A stretch of DNA of 64,000 bases, taken from Candidatus Heimdallarchaeota archaeon (GTDB lineage Archaea > Asgardarchaeota > Heimdallarchaeia > Heimdallarchaeales > Heimdallarchaeaceae). Below the pieces are notes generated by a model. The model did no database searches and was not told where the DNA came from. It was given only the letters and a program-made list of their open reading frames with translations. Every line of letters starts with the position of its first letter. The stretch's first letter is position 1. Where the stretch lies: NCBI GenBank assembly GCA_030603365.1, contig JAUVXV010000001.1:186001-250000 (forward strand), in the 5' to 3' direction. Positions 1-8,903 of the stretch are shown piece by piece. A program made the translations under genes and the position numbers.

Positions 1-602
1 CAGAAGAAAAAAATGAATTAGATAAGATACCTTCTGAACCTGAAAGAGATATTGGTAAAGAAGTGTTAGTTAAAGTGCTAAACAAAGAAATTCCTTTGAA
101 TTTCCATTGTCATCAAGCTAATGATATTCAAACCGCCATTCGTTTGTCAGAAGAATTTGATATTGATCTTATGCTTGTTCATGCTACTGAAGGACACAAG
201 ATTGCTGATTACATAGCAAAGAAAGGTGTTCCTGTTTCTGTTGGTCCCTCTCTTGTAGGTTTCGAAAAAGTAGAGCTTCGCAATATATCTTTTGAGACAC
301 CTGCAATTCTTTGGAAAGCTGGTGTTAAGATTTCAATTCAAAGTGATTCTTTTACTCGATTAAAGCATTTCCAAGTTTTACCTTGTATGGCAATAAAATA
401 TGGTCTTCCTGTTAATGAGGCACTTAAGGCTATAACAATTAATGCTGCAGAGATGATAGGTGTTGGAGATCGTTTAGGTAGTATTGAAGTAGGTAAGGAT
501 GCCGATATTGTAATTTGGTCAAAACACCCATTAGAAGACTTCTATGCTGAAAATCAAATCACTCTCATAAATGGTGAAATCGCACATAAGAAAGAAGAAT
601 AG
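1..602 (+). CDS. Amidohydrolase-family protein, C-terminal part (5' end outside window)
   Basis: The reading frame is open from base 3 and carries no stop before the GTG at 63, so the gene begins upstream of the window and only its C-terminal ~200 residues are seen. The protein shows the late half of a metal-dependent amidohydrolase TIM barrel: FHCHQAND, a metal-type His in LVHATEGH, the SDSF segment that supplies the usual catalytic Asp, and the closing NAAEMIGVGDRLGSIEVG / DADIVIW composite-domain ending. This resembles the imidazolonepropionase-like branch, but the substrate cannot be read from this fragment. The downstream neighbour is convergent. Confidence 0.85.
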   Translation, partial: EEKNELDKIPSEPERDIGKEVLVKVLNKEIPLNFHCHQANDIQTAIRLSEEFDIDLMLVHATEGHKIADYIAKKGVPVSVGPSLVGFEKVELRNISFETPAILWKAGVKISIQSDSFTRLKHFQVLPCMAIKYGLPVNEALKAITINAAEMIGVGDRLGSIEVGKDADIVIWSKHPLEDFYAENQITLINGEIAHKKEE

Positions 603-684
603 GACTGTTTCTTCTTTCTCCAACTTTCTTTTTTTCCTTTAAATTTAATGAAAAAACAGCAATTAAGTTTTATTACAGAACAAA

Positions 685-1038
685 TTAAAATCTTTCATAA
701 TATCCGGGTTTTCTATGCTCACCAAAGGATTCCAGTCCTTCATCCTTAAGTTGTCTTTTTAGTTCTTTTGCATAATCTTCGGTAATATCTCCCTTGTTAA
801 ACATATACTCAATTATTTCAAATGCCTCGTCTTCCGTAGAGCAACGGCAAATGAAATCTATTGCACTTGGAGTATGACCTTTAAATTTTCTCAATAATTT
901 TGAACCAGTAGTAGTTCTTATTTCTTCTTCCTCTAGTATCTGTTCTCCTTCTGACAATTCTTTAATAATTGATGGAAAATGTTCTCGGAAGTTGTCTTCG
1001 TTATCTTCTGATTCTATAGGCTGTTTCTTTTTTCCCAT
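685..1038 (-). CDS. Conserved archaeal protein, DUF2095-like
   Basis: A 117-residue acidic soluble protein with no signal peptide or membrane segment. The body (FREHFPSIIKELSEGE, then IDFICRCSTEDEAFEIIEYM, then a helical YAKELKRQLKDEGLESFG and a GYY ending) matches my memory of the archaeal family DUF2095, whose function is unknown. It ends convergently with the amidohydrolase and is divergent from the YchF-type GTPase. The family call is from pattern memory. Confidence 0.7.
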   Translation of the reverse strand: MGKKKQPIESEDNEDNFREHFPSIIKELSEGEQILEEEEIRTTTGSKLLRKFKGHTPSAIDFICRCSTEDEAFEIIEYMFNKGDITEDYAKELKRQLKDEGLESFGEHRKPGYYERF

Positions 1039-1151
1039 GAGGTTCTTCTGAATTATTCCCTAAAAAAGATTAGGTTTTCATAGCAATATAAGTAGTAAAG
1101 AATCAGTTTGTATCCAAAAAGTCTTTATTTCTGAACTCCACCTACGCACTG

Positions 1152-2351
1152 ATGTTAGTAGGAATAGTGGGTAAACCAAGTTGTGGCAAGAGTACTTTTC
1201 TTAATGCTTTGACAATGGTAAATGCAAAAGTTGGTGATTACCCTTTTACAACAACAAAACCAAATCGAGGTACAGCTTACGTTAGCAGTCCTTGTGTGTG
1301 TAAGAAATACGATGTTATAGATAATCCAAAGAACTCTCTATGTGAAGATGGAATACGTTATCTTCCAATTAGTTTTTTAGATGTCGCTGGACTAGTTCCA
1401 GGGGCTTCAGAAGGTAGAGGGATGGGGAATCAATTTCTCGATGATTTACGGCAAGCTGATGTTCTAATTCATGTCATAGACGCCAGTGGTTCTCTTGATG
1501 CAGAAGGTAATCAAATAGATAAAGGCAGTTGGGATCCTTTGAAAGATGTTAGTTTTCTAGAGGAAGAAATAGATGCTTGGATTAAATCTATAATCATGCG
1601 AGACTATGTAGCAATGATGAAAAAAGCAGCAGCAGAAAAACTTCGCTTTTCTGTTTTATTACATGACAAACTAACTGGGCTAGCAATTAAGAAACATCTG
1701 ATTGAAGCATCGATACGAGAAGTAGGAATTATTGATGATGATTTCAATACTTGGGATGAGAATATTGATGCTCTCATAACAACCATTCGAAGAAAATCTA
1801 AACCCATTGTTATTGTAGCGAATAAAATCGATCAACCTACTTCAGAAGAGCATTTTACAAAACTACAAGACAAACTCGATATCACTGTGTTTCCAGTCTC
1901 TGCTTTAGCAGAAGTTTTTCTGAGAACTGAACAAGAAGCTCACACAATCAAATACAAACAGGGTGATTCAGACTTCACTATAATTGATGATGATAATTTA
2001 GGAGATAGTAAAAAACAGCTTCTTAAGAAAATAAAAACTGATTTGTTGGATAAATATGGATCAACAGGAGTTCAAGATGTTTTATCAAATGTAGTATTCG
2101 ATTTACTTAATATGATTGTAGTTTATCCTGTTGAAGATGTTTCAAAACTTTCGGATAAATCAGGAAACATTCTGCCTGATGCATATTTGGTTCCTAAAGG
2201 TACAACAGCCATTGAATTAGCAGGAAAAGTACATACAGATTTTGCAAAAAATTTCATACATGGTACATTAGCTCCATCAGGAAGACGAGTAGGAGCAGAT
2301 TATGAACTTCAAAATGATGATATAATAAAAATAGTCTCTGCTGCCAAATAA
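1152..2351 (+). CDS. OBG/YchF-type GTPase with TGS domain
   Basis: A 399-residue P-loop GTPase of the archaeal YchF/DRG-related group. G1 is GKPSCGKST (residues 7-15), the G3 DVAG lies at 77-80 and G4 NKID at 224-227. The C-terminal ~75 residues form a TGS domain (DAYLVPKGTTAIELAGKVH...). G4 is the canonical NKxD, which favours GTP, unlike the NxxE-type motif of ATP-specific OLA1/YchF. A Cys-containing segment (CVCKKYDV...SLC) lies in the switch region, typical of the archaeal branch. Likely ribosome-associated, by family. Confidence 0.93.
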   Translation: MLVGIVGKPSCGKSTFLNALTMVNAKVGDYPFTTTKPNRGTAYVSSPCVCKKYDVIDNPKNSLCEDGIRYLPISFLDVAGLVPGASEGRGMGNQFLDDLRQADVLIHVIDASGSLDAEGNQIDKGSWDPLKDVSFLEEEIDAWIKSIIMRDYVAMMKKAAAEKLRFSVLLHDKLTGLAIKKHLIEASIREVGIIDDDFNTWDENIDALITTIRRKSKPIVIVANKIDQPTSEEHFTKLQDKLDITVFPVSALAEVFLRTEQEAHTIKYKQGDSDFTIIDDDNLGDSKKQLLKKIKTDLLDKYGSTGVQDVLSNVVFDLLNMIVVYPVEDVSKLSDKSGNILPDAYLVPKGTTAIELAGKVHTDFAKNFIHGTLAPSGRRVGADYELQNDDIIKIVSAAK

Positions 2352-2395
2352 AGCACTACAAAGAATAAAAAAAAAGTAGATAATTGAGACTTAAA

Positions 2396-3037
2396 TTATG
2401 TTACAGCTGAAACTGTCTTAGTTTTAGTTTCTGGTAATAGTAGAACTTTGCTTTTTCTAACTTCTACAAGAACTGTTGGGAAGATTTTTGTTACTTCTGC
2501 CTTTAATTCAGAAGCAATCTCTCCATTTACCATATTACGTGCATATTCAACAAAAGATTGCTCTCTAGCTCTAGCTCTGACTATATCAACAATTGTTTTT
2601 CTAACTACTTTCTGTGTGCTTGTTCCACATCTCATTGGAGTGATAACAATAGATGAAACTCTTAATCTTGCTTTATCCTTTGTAATAACATTTTGAATTG
2701 CTTCTATCTTCGTACGATTTCTTCTGATTTGAGATCTGATCTGTTCCTTAGCAATTTCATGACCATCAAATTCGGTCCCGCAAATATTGCCCACAACATT
2801 TGTAATACGAAATCGTATTTTTAGATTAATATCATAGAAAATATCATCGGCAACTCCAAGTCTAGCCATCTCTATAACTCTACCATATAGTTTTTCTGGC
2901 TCGCTTGCCGGAGTTTGTCCTAAGGATTTCTCAACAATGTAATTTGCTGCGTTTACCTCATACCAGGATTTTTCTTTCCATTTATCTACAACTTTAGTTT
3001 TTCCTTTAGTTTTTCTGGTTGGTCTTCGAGATGACAA
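2396..3037 (-). CDS. rps3ae: 30S ribosomal protein eS1 (S3Ae)
   Basis: A 213-residue basic protein recognisable as eS1/S3Ae by the N-terminal KWKEKSWYEVNAA block, the GRVIEMARLGVADD segment and the RVSSIVITPMRCGTSTQKVV block. It is a component of the small-subunit platform. It is the last gene of a minus-strand operon running XTPase - uS15 - RecJ/GAN-like - Pcc1 paralogue - eS1, with a 102-base gap before it. Length is normal for archaea. The C-terminus ends in a short Lys/Thr-rich tail (TKTKTVSAVT). Confidence 0.96.
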   Translation of the reverse strand: MSSRRPTRKTKGKTKVVDKWKEKSWYEVNAANYIVEKSLGQTPASEPEKLYGRVIEMARLGVADDIFYDINLKIRFRITNVVGNICGTEFDGHEIAKEQIRSQIRRNRTKIEAIQNVITKDKARLRVSSIVITPMRCGTSTQKVVRKTIVDIVRARAREQSFVEYARNMVNGEIASELKAEVTKIFPTVLVEVRKSKVLLLPETKTKTVSAVT

Positions 3038-3139
3038 AGGTTATACCTCAATTATGTTGTTTTCCTTCTTCTTTAATCGAGTTTTAAATATTATGTTTGG
3101 ATAGAATTTGGGATAAAGAGATTTTTGAGTATATTTATA

Positions 3140-3406
3140 TCAGTTTTTCTTTCTTTTTACAGTTTTGTATATGCTTTCGCTAGTACTAATGGTATTAATT
3201 ATATCATCTACAGTTTTTCTAATGGTAGGTAAAGGAGAAGAAGAAGATAGTTTTATGGTTAATATACGATTTTCAAGTATCATTTCTATATTACTTTTAT
3301 CATCAAGTTGACTGTTTTCTGGTTCCAATGATTTTGAGATAATTTCTGCAAAATTCTCATCTGAGCATTCTATAGATATTGTGATGATAACTGATTCTGA
3401 TGGCAT
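3140..3406 (-). CDS. Pcc1-family KEOPS subunit (possible Pcc2 paralogue)
   Basis: An 88-residue protein with the Pcc1 layout: a first strand (VIITISIECSDENFAEIISK), an acidic loop, a beta hairpin (IEMILENRILTIKLSS) and a long helix (LPTIRKTVDDIINTIS). Pcc1 is the dimerising subunit of KEOPS, which makes the t6A37 modification of tRNA. It sits between the RecJ/GAN-like gene (18-base gap) and eS1. A second, clearer Pcc1 gene lies at 36192-36476, so this copy may be the paralogue described in Thermococcales as Pcc2, which I recall in a similar neighbourhood. Confidence 0.75.
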   Translation of the reverse strand: MPSESVIITISIECSDENFAEIISKSLEPENSQLDDKSNIEMILENRILTIKLSSSSPLPTIRKTVDDIINTISTSESIYKTVKRKKN

Positions 3407-3424
3407 TTGGAAAACCTTGTGTGT

Positions 3425-4900
3425 TTAATCCTTTATTGTATTTTTCCCTTTGTGATGATAAGCCAAAACCTTATCCAATTCATTAAGAACAGGTTCTAAT
3501 TCTTCTTCTTTAATAGTTGTGTGAAAGAATTCAATGTCTCCTTTGATTACCGATTCTTTAATAATTTCATCCTTTCTAAAATCCTGAAAAATTTGAAAAG
3601 ATAAGTAACCCTTTTTCATGTGGACAGGGGAATCATGGACAAAAAGATAGTTCTCATTATTTTCATTGATTAGTAGAATAAGGGGTTTGTCGATTGGTAT
3701 AATATTACTTTCAACTAGCGCTTTTACTACTAGTGGAGCTGATTCCAAATCAAAAAAATCTTGATTACGGATCAACCGGTAGTATTTCTGATCCTCTGTA
3801 ATATCTGGGTTTTGAATAATCTCTTGAATGATAGTGGTAGCTTTGCCATGATAATTACTTAATTCTCTTAGAAGTTTATCAAATAAGTTTGTTCTATCTC
3901 CAAGAACAACTGCAAGCGCTAAACCGTATTTGTGTAATTGTATTGCACCCTCAAGTAACCATAGATATTCTTCAATATTTCGAGTTTGATTCTTTTTGGT
4001 TTCAGTTTCTAAAATGTAAATTGGTCCTATTAATTTCGAGATTTCTGTTAACGGTTGACCCTTTTCTCCCATTAAAAGGGAAATCAACCCATCATTCAAT
4101 TTTTTGGTTTCTTCTGATGTAAGAGAGGAAATTGTTCTATAATTACCTTCATCGTCTTCCATCAATATCCCTAATTTTGAGATAAAAGATGTGCACTCAC
4201 TCTTATTACCTGTTAATCCTGGAAAAAATGGGTTGGTTGAATATTGTAGTGCTAAATGAAGGGGCTGACTTTCTCTTCCTGGAATTCTTGTTCCCGTTGT
4301 CTCTTTTAGAATGTGATTTTCCTTACCTTCCTTCAGAATGATTCGGTTGATTCCAATTAATTTCTGATTTTTTGGATTTATCTGTTTTCTTGCTAAACCA
4401 CCTAATATTGCCAATCCTGCAAATTTGTAGTAATTCTCGTTGAAACTACTAGCTATAAGATATGCCAAACCAGAATTCGATAATAAATTACTTGATAGAT
4501 CAAAAGATTTCAATGACAAAATTTGAATGTCTTCCCAAGGAATTTTAATTCGTTTATCTAATATAAAATCGTGATTAATTAGAATGATATTCTTTTCTTC
4601 ATCTTTCATTAGTTTATTTGGTAATTCTTTGGATTCATAGCCTATAAAGATAAAAGTTGAATAATTAAAATTCTTAATTCTATCTTCTATATTTGCTGAG
4701 TTATCAGTTAGAATAGCATGACAGCCCATATCTAGTTTTCTTAAGCAAGATATGAGAATACCTGTAGCTCCTATATTATCTGGATGAGCTTTCGCTATAA
4801 TAACAATATTATCCTCACTATTTCTCAGAAATTCTGCTATTTTAGCTGATTCTTCTTTAAGTTTAGAATATTTTTCGAAAGGAACTTCAGATTTTGACAT
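3425..4900 (-). CDS. RecJ/GAN/Cdc45-like DHH-family protein with degenerate motifs
   Basis: About 491 residues from the ATG at 4900; a TTG 21 bases upstream is a weaker alternative start. The N-terminal DHH domain is recognisable, but motif I reads KAHPDNIGATG (residues 37-47) where active RecJ proteins have an HxDxDG-type motif, and the DHH position reads ILINHD. The C-terminal part fits a DHHA1-like region. Position beside uS15 and a Pcc1 paralogue matches the archaeal GINS-associated nuclease (GAN) neighbourhood. With these changes the protein may bind the replisome in a Cdc45-like way rather than cut DNA; that part is inference. Confidence 0.72.
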   Translation of the reverse strand: MSKSEVPFEKYSKLKEESAKIAEFLRNSEDNIVIIAKAHPDNIGATGILISCLRKLDMGCHAILTDNSANIEDRIKNFNYSTFIFIGYESKELPNKLMKDEEKNIILINHDFILDKRIKIPWEDIQILSLKSFDLSSNLLSNSGLAYLIASSFNENYYKFAGLAILGGLARKQINPKNQKLIGINRIILKEGKENHILKETTGTRIPGRESQPLHLALQYSTNPFFPGLTGNKSECTSFISKLGILMEDDEGNYRTISSLTSEETKKLNDGLISLLMGEKGQPLTEISKLIGPIYILETETKKNQTRNIEEYLWLLEGAIQLHKYGLALAVVLGDRTNLFDKLLRELSNYHGKATTIIQEIIQNPDITEDQKYYRLIRNQDFFDLESAPLVVKALVESNIIPIDKPLILLINENNENYLFVHDSPVHMKKGYLSFQIFQDFRKDEIIKESVIKGDIEFFHTTIKEEELEPVLNELDKVLAYHHKGKNTIKD

Positions 4901-4958
4901 TAGATTTTCACTATTATACAATATAAATGGAAGCTAAAAAATAAAAGAATATCGTATC

Positions 4959-5411
4959 TTATAAAAGAAGACCAGCAGTTTTGGGGTCATATTTCCAATT
5001 TGTTGGAAAGATACCTTTCCTTTTGTAATACTTGGCTAAACGTCTGATTTTAGCCTCTATTAGCTGTAAACCTCGTTTACTATGAAGGTCTTTTCTGTTA
5101 TCCTCTAAATGCCTTCGAAGGCTTGAAGCTTTTCTAACCAGATTTACTAGGTCTTCAGGATATTTTGGTTTTAAATCCAGTTCTTCAACTATTTTGGAAA
5201 CCTTTATTCCTAAGACTTCTTTTAGATTTGGAATTCCATATTGATCACGAAGGATAACTCCAATCATAGCAGTTGATTGACCTTGTCTTCTCATTTCTTC
5301 TATCTTCTTTGTTATAAACTTCTTATCATGAACCATCCATTCTGGAGCTTGATTCCTATATGGTCTAGTTGAACTAGCTTGACCTTTTCTTCTTGCATGT
5401 ATTCTTGCCAT
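4959..5411 (-). CDS. rps15: 30S ribosomal protein uS15
   Basis: A 150-residue protein with the archaeal/eukaryotic N-terminal extension (MARIHARRKGQASSTRPYR) and the uS15 core ending in KRGLQLIEAKIRRLAKYYKR and KGIFPTNWKYDP. It binds the 16S rRNA central domain. It lies 21 bases downstream of the XTP pyrophosphatase and 58 bases upstream of the RecJ/GAN-like gene, in one minus-strand operon. Length is normal. Confidence 0.97.
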   Translation of the reverse strand: MARIHARRKGQASSTRPYRNQAPEWMVHDKKFITKKIEEMRRQGQSTAMIGVILRDQYGIPNLKEVLGIKVSKIVEELDLKPKYPEDLVNLVRKASSLRRHLEDNRKDLHSKRGLQLIEAKIRRLAKYYKRKGIFPTNWKYDPKTAGLLL

Positions 5412-5432
5412 TTGTTACACCAGTTTAATGTT

Positions 5433-5999
5433 TTAAGCGAAGGCGGTTAATGAGGTGAATAATTCTCGAAGTGACTTTTGGCGGTGAGAATATAAATTCT
5501 TGGTTGTAAGTGTCATTTCAGCGAAAGTTTCATCACATTCACTTGGTTTAAAAATAGGGTCAAAACCAAAACCATCATGTCCTTGTTTTGAATCTGTGAT
5601 TTTTCCTTTTGTTATTCCTTTATATAATTTTATTTCATTATTTGCATAAAATGCTATAACTGATTTAAAAAAAGCTGTTCTATTTTCTTTGTTCTCCATA
5701 AGCTTCAGAATACCATCATTTCCTATTGTTTTATAGACATACGATGAGTATGGTCCAGGGAATCTATTTAATGAATCAATAAACAAACCAGCATCTTCAA
5801 GGAAGAAAACTAGGTTTGCAAGAGTTAGGTCTTTTTCCAAGATCTTGATACAACTCTTCTCAGCTATAATTTCTAATGTATCTCCTTGAGGTTCTTCATA
5901 TTCAATATTCTTCCAATTCATTGTTAAACTGAAGTTATTTGCTAGTTCTGAAGCTTCTTCAAATTTGGATGAGTTATGTGTAATAAAATAAATTTCCAT
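5433..5999 (-). CDS. XTP/dITP diphosphatase (HAM1/RdgB family)
   Basis: A 188-residue house-cleaning nucleotide pyrophosphatase that removes non-canonical purine nucleotides such as ITP and XTP. Family motifs are the N-terminal YFITHNSSKFEEA substrate loop, FFLEDAGLFIDSLNRFPGPYSS with the catalytic acidic residues, and the C-terminal GHDGFGFDPIFKP with ETFAEM and the closing HRQKSLREL. It is the first gene of the uS15 operon, and the region upstream (6000-6158) carries the promoters of this gene and its divergent neighbour. Confidence 0.95.
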   Translation of the reverse strand: MEIYFITHNSSKFEEASELANNFSLTMNWKNIEYEEPQGDTLEIIAEKSCIKILEKDLTLANLVFFLEDAGLFIDSLNRFPGPYSSYVYKTIGNDGILKLMENKENRTAFFKSVIAFYANNEIKLYKGITKGKITDSKQGHDGFGFDPIFKPSECDETFAEMTLTTKNLYSHRQKSLRELFTSLTAFA

Positions 6000-6158
6000 T
6001 GCAATAAGTATCTTTGATATTTATTAGTCTCTTTCGGTAAAAAGCATTTAGTTCTCATTTAAATCATAAAAGAGTTTAAATGCATTTGGTACATAGGCTT
6101 ACTAAATACACATAAATAAAGTTGAAATCTCAACTAACCTATATCCGGTGAATTAACA

Positions 6159-6566
6159 ATGGAGGAACTAACTTACTCGTCAATCTATAAATCAGCAGAT
6201 GACACAAAAATTGAAGACCAAGTAAAAGTCGCACTTTCTGAAATTACTAAATCTAGTAATATTCTAAGCATCTATTCCATGAATGCTCGGGCAATATATT
6301 TCTTTCCTGTAGCTTCTGATGTATATCAGTTAAGTATTCAGATTTTTCCACTGACCCCAGAGATTGTTGCACAAATTATGACAAAAGTCTCAGAGTTTTC
6401 AACCAAGGTAATTTACAGTACTGGATTATGTTTAGTAGAAAATAGGTGTTTTTGGGAAGGATTTCTACAAGAAAAGGATTTAACAAAAGATATTGAAGAA
6501 ATCAAAATGATTTTAGAATCTATTGCAGAAGTAAAAGGAATAACAATAGAGAAAGTAACGAAGTAG
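6159..6566 (+). CDS. Hypothetical protein next to TFB
   Basis: A 135-residue soluble protein that I do not recognise. The middle section (AIYFFPVASDVYQLSIQIFPLTPEIVAQI) alternates strand and helix, followed by a Cys-containing strand (STGLCLVENRCFWEG) and a C-terminal helix. An alpha/beta ACT- or longin-like fold is possible but not shown. Its stop codon abuts the stop of the convergent TFB gene with no gap (6566/6567). The ATG at 6159 has little leader and no clear ribosome binding site. Confidence 0.7.
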   Translation: MEELTYSSIYKSADDTKIEDQVKVALSEITKSSNILSIYSMNARAIYFFPVASDVYQLSIQIFPLTPEIVAQIMTKVSEFSTKVIYSTGLCLVENRCFWEGFLQEKDLTKDIEEIKMILESIAEVKGITIEKVTK

Positions 6567-7514
6567 TTAATTTAAGCTAACTTTTAGGTTTAAAACTCGA
6601 ATAAACTCTTTGTATCTGTTTCTTAAAGTAACCTCAGTAATTTGGCAAACTTTAGCTATTTCATTTTGTGGACATTTTGTTTTATTTTGTAAAGCAGAAA
6701 TATATAATGCAGCTGCTGCAAGAGAATTAGGATTTTTACCCACTGTTATTTTTGCTGCTTTTGCTTGAGAGAGAATTAATTGTGCATCATTCAATATTTT
6801 GGGTTTAAAATTCAATAGTGATGCAAATTTGGCTATACTGCTTTCTGGACTTGCTAAAGGCATTTTTAAGTCAAGATGCTTAAGAAGCAGTCTGAAATTT
6901 TTAGCTAATTTCTTTTTATTTAAACGTGTTTTATCTGCTATATCTTCTAAGGTGGCTGGTTGCTTGTGTAATCTACATGATAGATATAATGCTGCTGAAA
7001 CAAGAGCTTCAGTCGACCTCCCACGAACCAAACCAGTTTTTAGAATTTTTCTATATATCATGGCAGCTGTTTCACGAACCTTTATTGTTAAATTCAGCTG
7101 ACTACTTATTCTTTTGATTTCGTTCAAAGCTCTTAGGAGATTTCTTTCTGTACCATATTGTAATACTGCTCTTCTTTGTAAAGTTCGTAGTCTAAACATT
7201 TGACTTGCTTTTTCAGGAGACAAAGAATTGCCAAATATATCTTTGTTTGAGTAGTCTATCAAAGTACCATAATGGTCATATGTTAAAAGATTCTTTGGAG
7301 TTCCAGTTCTTGCTCGTTTAACATGCTGTTCTTTTGAATAGGCTCTCCATTCAGCTGTCTGATCAATATATGAATCTTCAATAACCAACCCACAACTTCC
7401 ACAACTTACCTCTCCTCTTGTTGAGTCAAAAGTCAATTTAGTTGAATTGCAGTCAGGACACCTTGGAAGAGAAGTTTCAGAGCTTATTGTAACATTGATT
7501 GGTTGTGGGGACAT
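6567..7514 (-). CDS. tfb: Transcription initiation factor IIB (TFB)
   Basis: A 315-residue TFB that bridges TBP-DNA and RNA polymerase. The N-terminal zinc ribbon has Cys at 19, 22, 38 and 41, followed by the B-reader/linker (EWRAYSKEQ...RARTGTP). Two cyclin-fold repeats follow, the first around RGRSTEALVSAALYLSCR and the second around NPNSLAAAALYISALQ. An AGGTG ribosome binding site precedes the ATG at 7514. The gene meets its convergent neighbour stop to stop. Length and domain order are normal. Confidence 0.97.
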   Translation of the reverse strand: MSPQPINVTISSETSLPRCPDCNSTKLTFDSTRGEVSCGSCGLVIEDSYIDQTAEWRAYSKEQHVKRARTGTPKNLLTYDHYGTLIDYSNKDIFGNSLSPEKASQMFRLRTLQRRAVLQYGTERNLLRALNEIKRISSQLNLTIKVRETAAMIYRKILKTGLVRGRSTEALVSAALYLSCRLHKQPATLEDIADKTRLNKKKLAKNFRLLLKHLDLKMPLASPESSIAKFASLLNFKPKILNDAQLILSQAKAAKITVGKNPNSLAAAALYISALQNKTKCPQNEIAKVCQITEVTLRNRYKEFIRVLNLKVSLN

Positions 7515-7749
7515 AAAAGCACCTAAGGTTGGTCTGGATATATTTTAACTATTGAGTATTTAAATTTGGCTGAACATTCTTACTCATTTATTAGTAACAC
7601 AATTGGCTGATTTAAGCAATTATTTTGATAATTTTCTTGCTCTTTAGGTTGAATTATTTTAGTTATAGATAAAAACTGTTAAAAACAAACCTCTTGGCTA
7701 TAGATTAAACAACTAATTTACAGAATCTTATATTAACGGGGTGTAAATA

Positions 7750-8157
7750 ATGTCACAAAAATCAAGACAACTCGAATTTAAGCTAAATATTGGTGATAAG
7801 ACTGGTAAATGTCATACAAAAATAGTAAGAGATTCCCAAGCAAATTCTCTTATTGGTTTGAAACTAGGGAGCAAAGTTGATGGTAATTTAGTAGGTTTGC
7901 CATCTTGGGAATTTGTCATTACTGGAGGTAGCGATGCAGATGGTTTTCCTCATAGATCCGGTATTCAAGGTTCTGGTAGAAGAAAATACTTACTTACAGG
8001 TGGAGTAGGTTATAAGGTTCACCGCAAAGGTAGGCGTACAAAGAAATCTGTTAGAGGCAATGTAATTTCTGAAAGCTCTTATCAGATTAATATGAAAGTT
8101 TCAAAAGCTGGTAGTAAAACCTTAGAAGAACTTGTTTCTGAAATTAGTTCTAGCTAA
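7750..8157 (+). CDS. rps6e: 30S ribosomal protein eS6
   Basis: A 135-residue archaeal-length eS6. The diagnostic block is FVITGGSDADGFPHRSG, followed by RRKYLLTGGVGYKVHRKGRR and the KKSVRGNVISESSYQIN ending. It is part of the small ribosomal subunit. It has its own upstream region, a GGGGTG ribosome binding site a few bases before the ATG, and a perfect palindromic hairpin just after the stop at 8170-8183. Confidence 0.96.
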   Translation: MSQKSRQLEFKLNIGDKTGKCHTKIVRDSQANSLIGLKLGSKVDGNLVGLPSWEFVITGGSDADGFPHRSGIQGSGRRKYLLTGGVGYKVHRKGRRTKKSVRGNVISESSYQINMKVSKAGSKTLEELVSEISSS

Positions 8158-8169
8158 ATAAAATACAAA

Positions 8170-8183
8170 TGGGAAATTTCCCA
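8170..8183. terminator. Palindromic hairpin between convergent genes
   Basis: TGGGAAATTTCCCA is a perfect 14-base palindrome between the stops of eS6 (8157) and the convergent membrane-protein gene (8188). It is followed by A-rich and then T-rich sequence (8184-8201). It could act as a bidirectional 3'-end hairpin. Archaeal termination depends mainly on U-tracts, so the role is inferred. Confidence 0.5.
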
Positions 8184-8187
8184 AAAA

Positions 8188-8700
8188 TCATTTCTTTTTC
8201 TTATCTTTACCTTTGTCTTTAGATTTTTGTTCTTCCTCTTCATCTGGTTCAGTTAAGAAAATATAGACAATTGATAGAATAATTACTCCAATGAGAACAC
8301 CAAATATCGTCCATTGCATTGCTGTGTTATAATTTGGGTTTCCCCCAACTCCTTTAGGACGAATTTCAGTAAGCATCCAAGTTACAAGAATAGCGATTAC
8401 TGATGAAATTACAAATGTTCCCCATGAAGGAAGATTCGCTCGAATTTCACTAAATGTAGCAAGAGCTAGTAACAAGAAGAAATAGAATAGTGATACAAGT
8501 ACTGCTGTTATAATAGTTAATCCTACACCATAAATACTACCTGGATCTTCGTAATACAATCCCACAAGCCAACTTGGAGCAGTTAATGGTTCCCAACTAG
8601 CAAATACTATGGCTAAAATTAAAGCTGCGAGTAAAATAATTGAACTTAATAATAGTGTTCTGTTTCTATCATCCTTCCAAACTTTCTCATACAAACCCAT
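8188..8700 (-). CDS. Four-TM membrane protein, unknown function
   Basis: A 170-residue integral membrane protein with likely helices near residues 17-36, 57-82, 93-111 and 128-149, and a highly charged cytoplasmic-type tail (EEEEQKSKDKGKDKKKK). I do not recognise the family. It is transcribed alone, convergent with eS6 and divergent from the RNase P protein genes. A perfect 25-base inverted repeat (8751-8775) lies 51 bases upstream of its start. Confidence 0.75.
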   Translation of the reverse strand: MGLYEKVWKDDRNRTLLLSSIILLAALILAIVFASWEPLTAPSWLVGLYYEDPGSIYGVGLTIITAVLVSLFYFFLLLALATFSEIRANLPSWGTFVISSVIAILVTWMLTEIRPKGVGGNPNYNTAMQWTIFGVLIGVIILSIVYIFLTEPDEEEEQKSKDKGKDKKKK

Positions 8701-8750
8701 CTTTTGTGTCTCCTTGTATGTAATTCGTGCTTGCTAAATGAATGTTTTCA

Positions 8751-8775
8751 AAACATAGTACTGGTTACTATGTTT
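8751..8775. repeat. Perfect 10-bp inverted repeat in a divergent promoter region
   Basis: AAACATAGTA, a CTGGT spacer, then TACTATGTTT: both arms match perfectly. It lies 51 bases upstream of the membrane-protein start (8700) and about 130 bases before the RNase P operon. It could be a regulator-binding site or an mRNA-leader hairpin. Only the symmetry is directly seen. Confidence 0.55.
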
Positions 8776-8903
8776 CAATGAAACTTTTAAGATAAGTTTA
8801 TTAACTTTTGGCTTACTGATTTTATTAAACAGAACCTTCTCCAAATAAGGAAGATTTTTGAAGATAATTTTTTTACTAAAATCTAGTCATTAGAGGATAG
8901 AAA

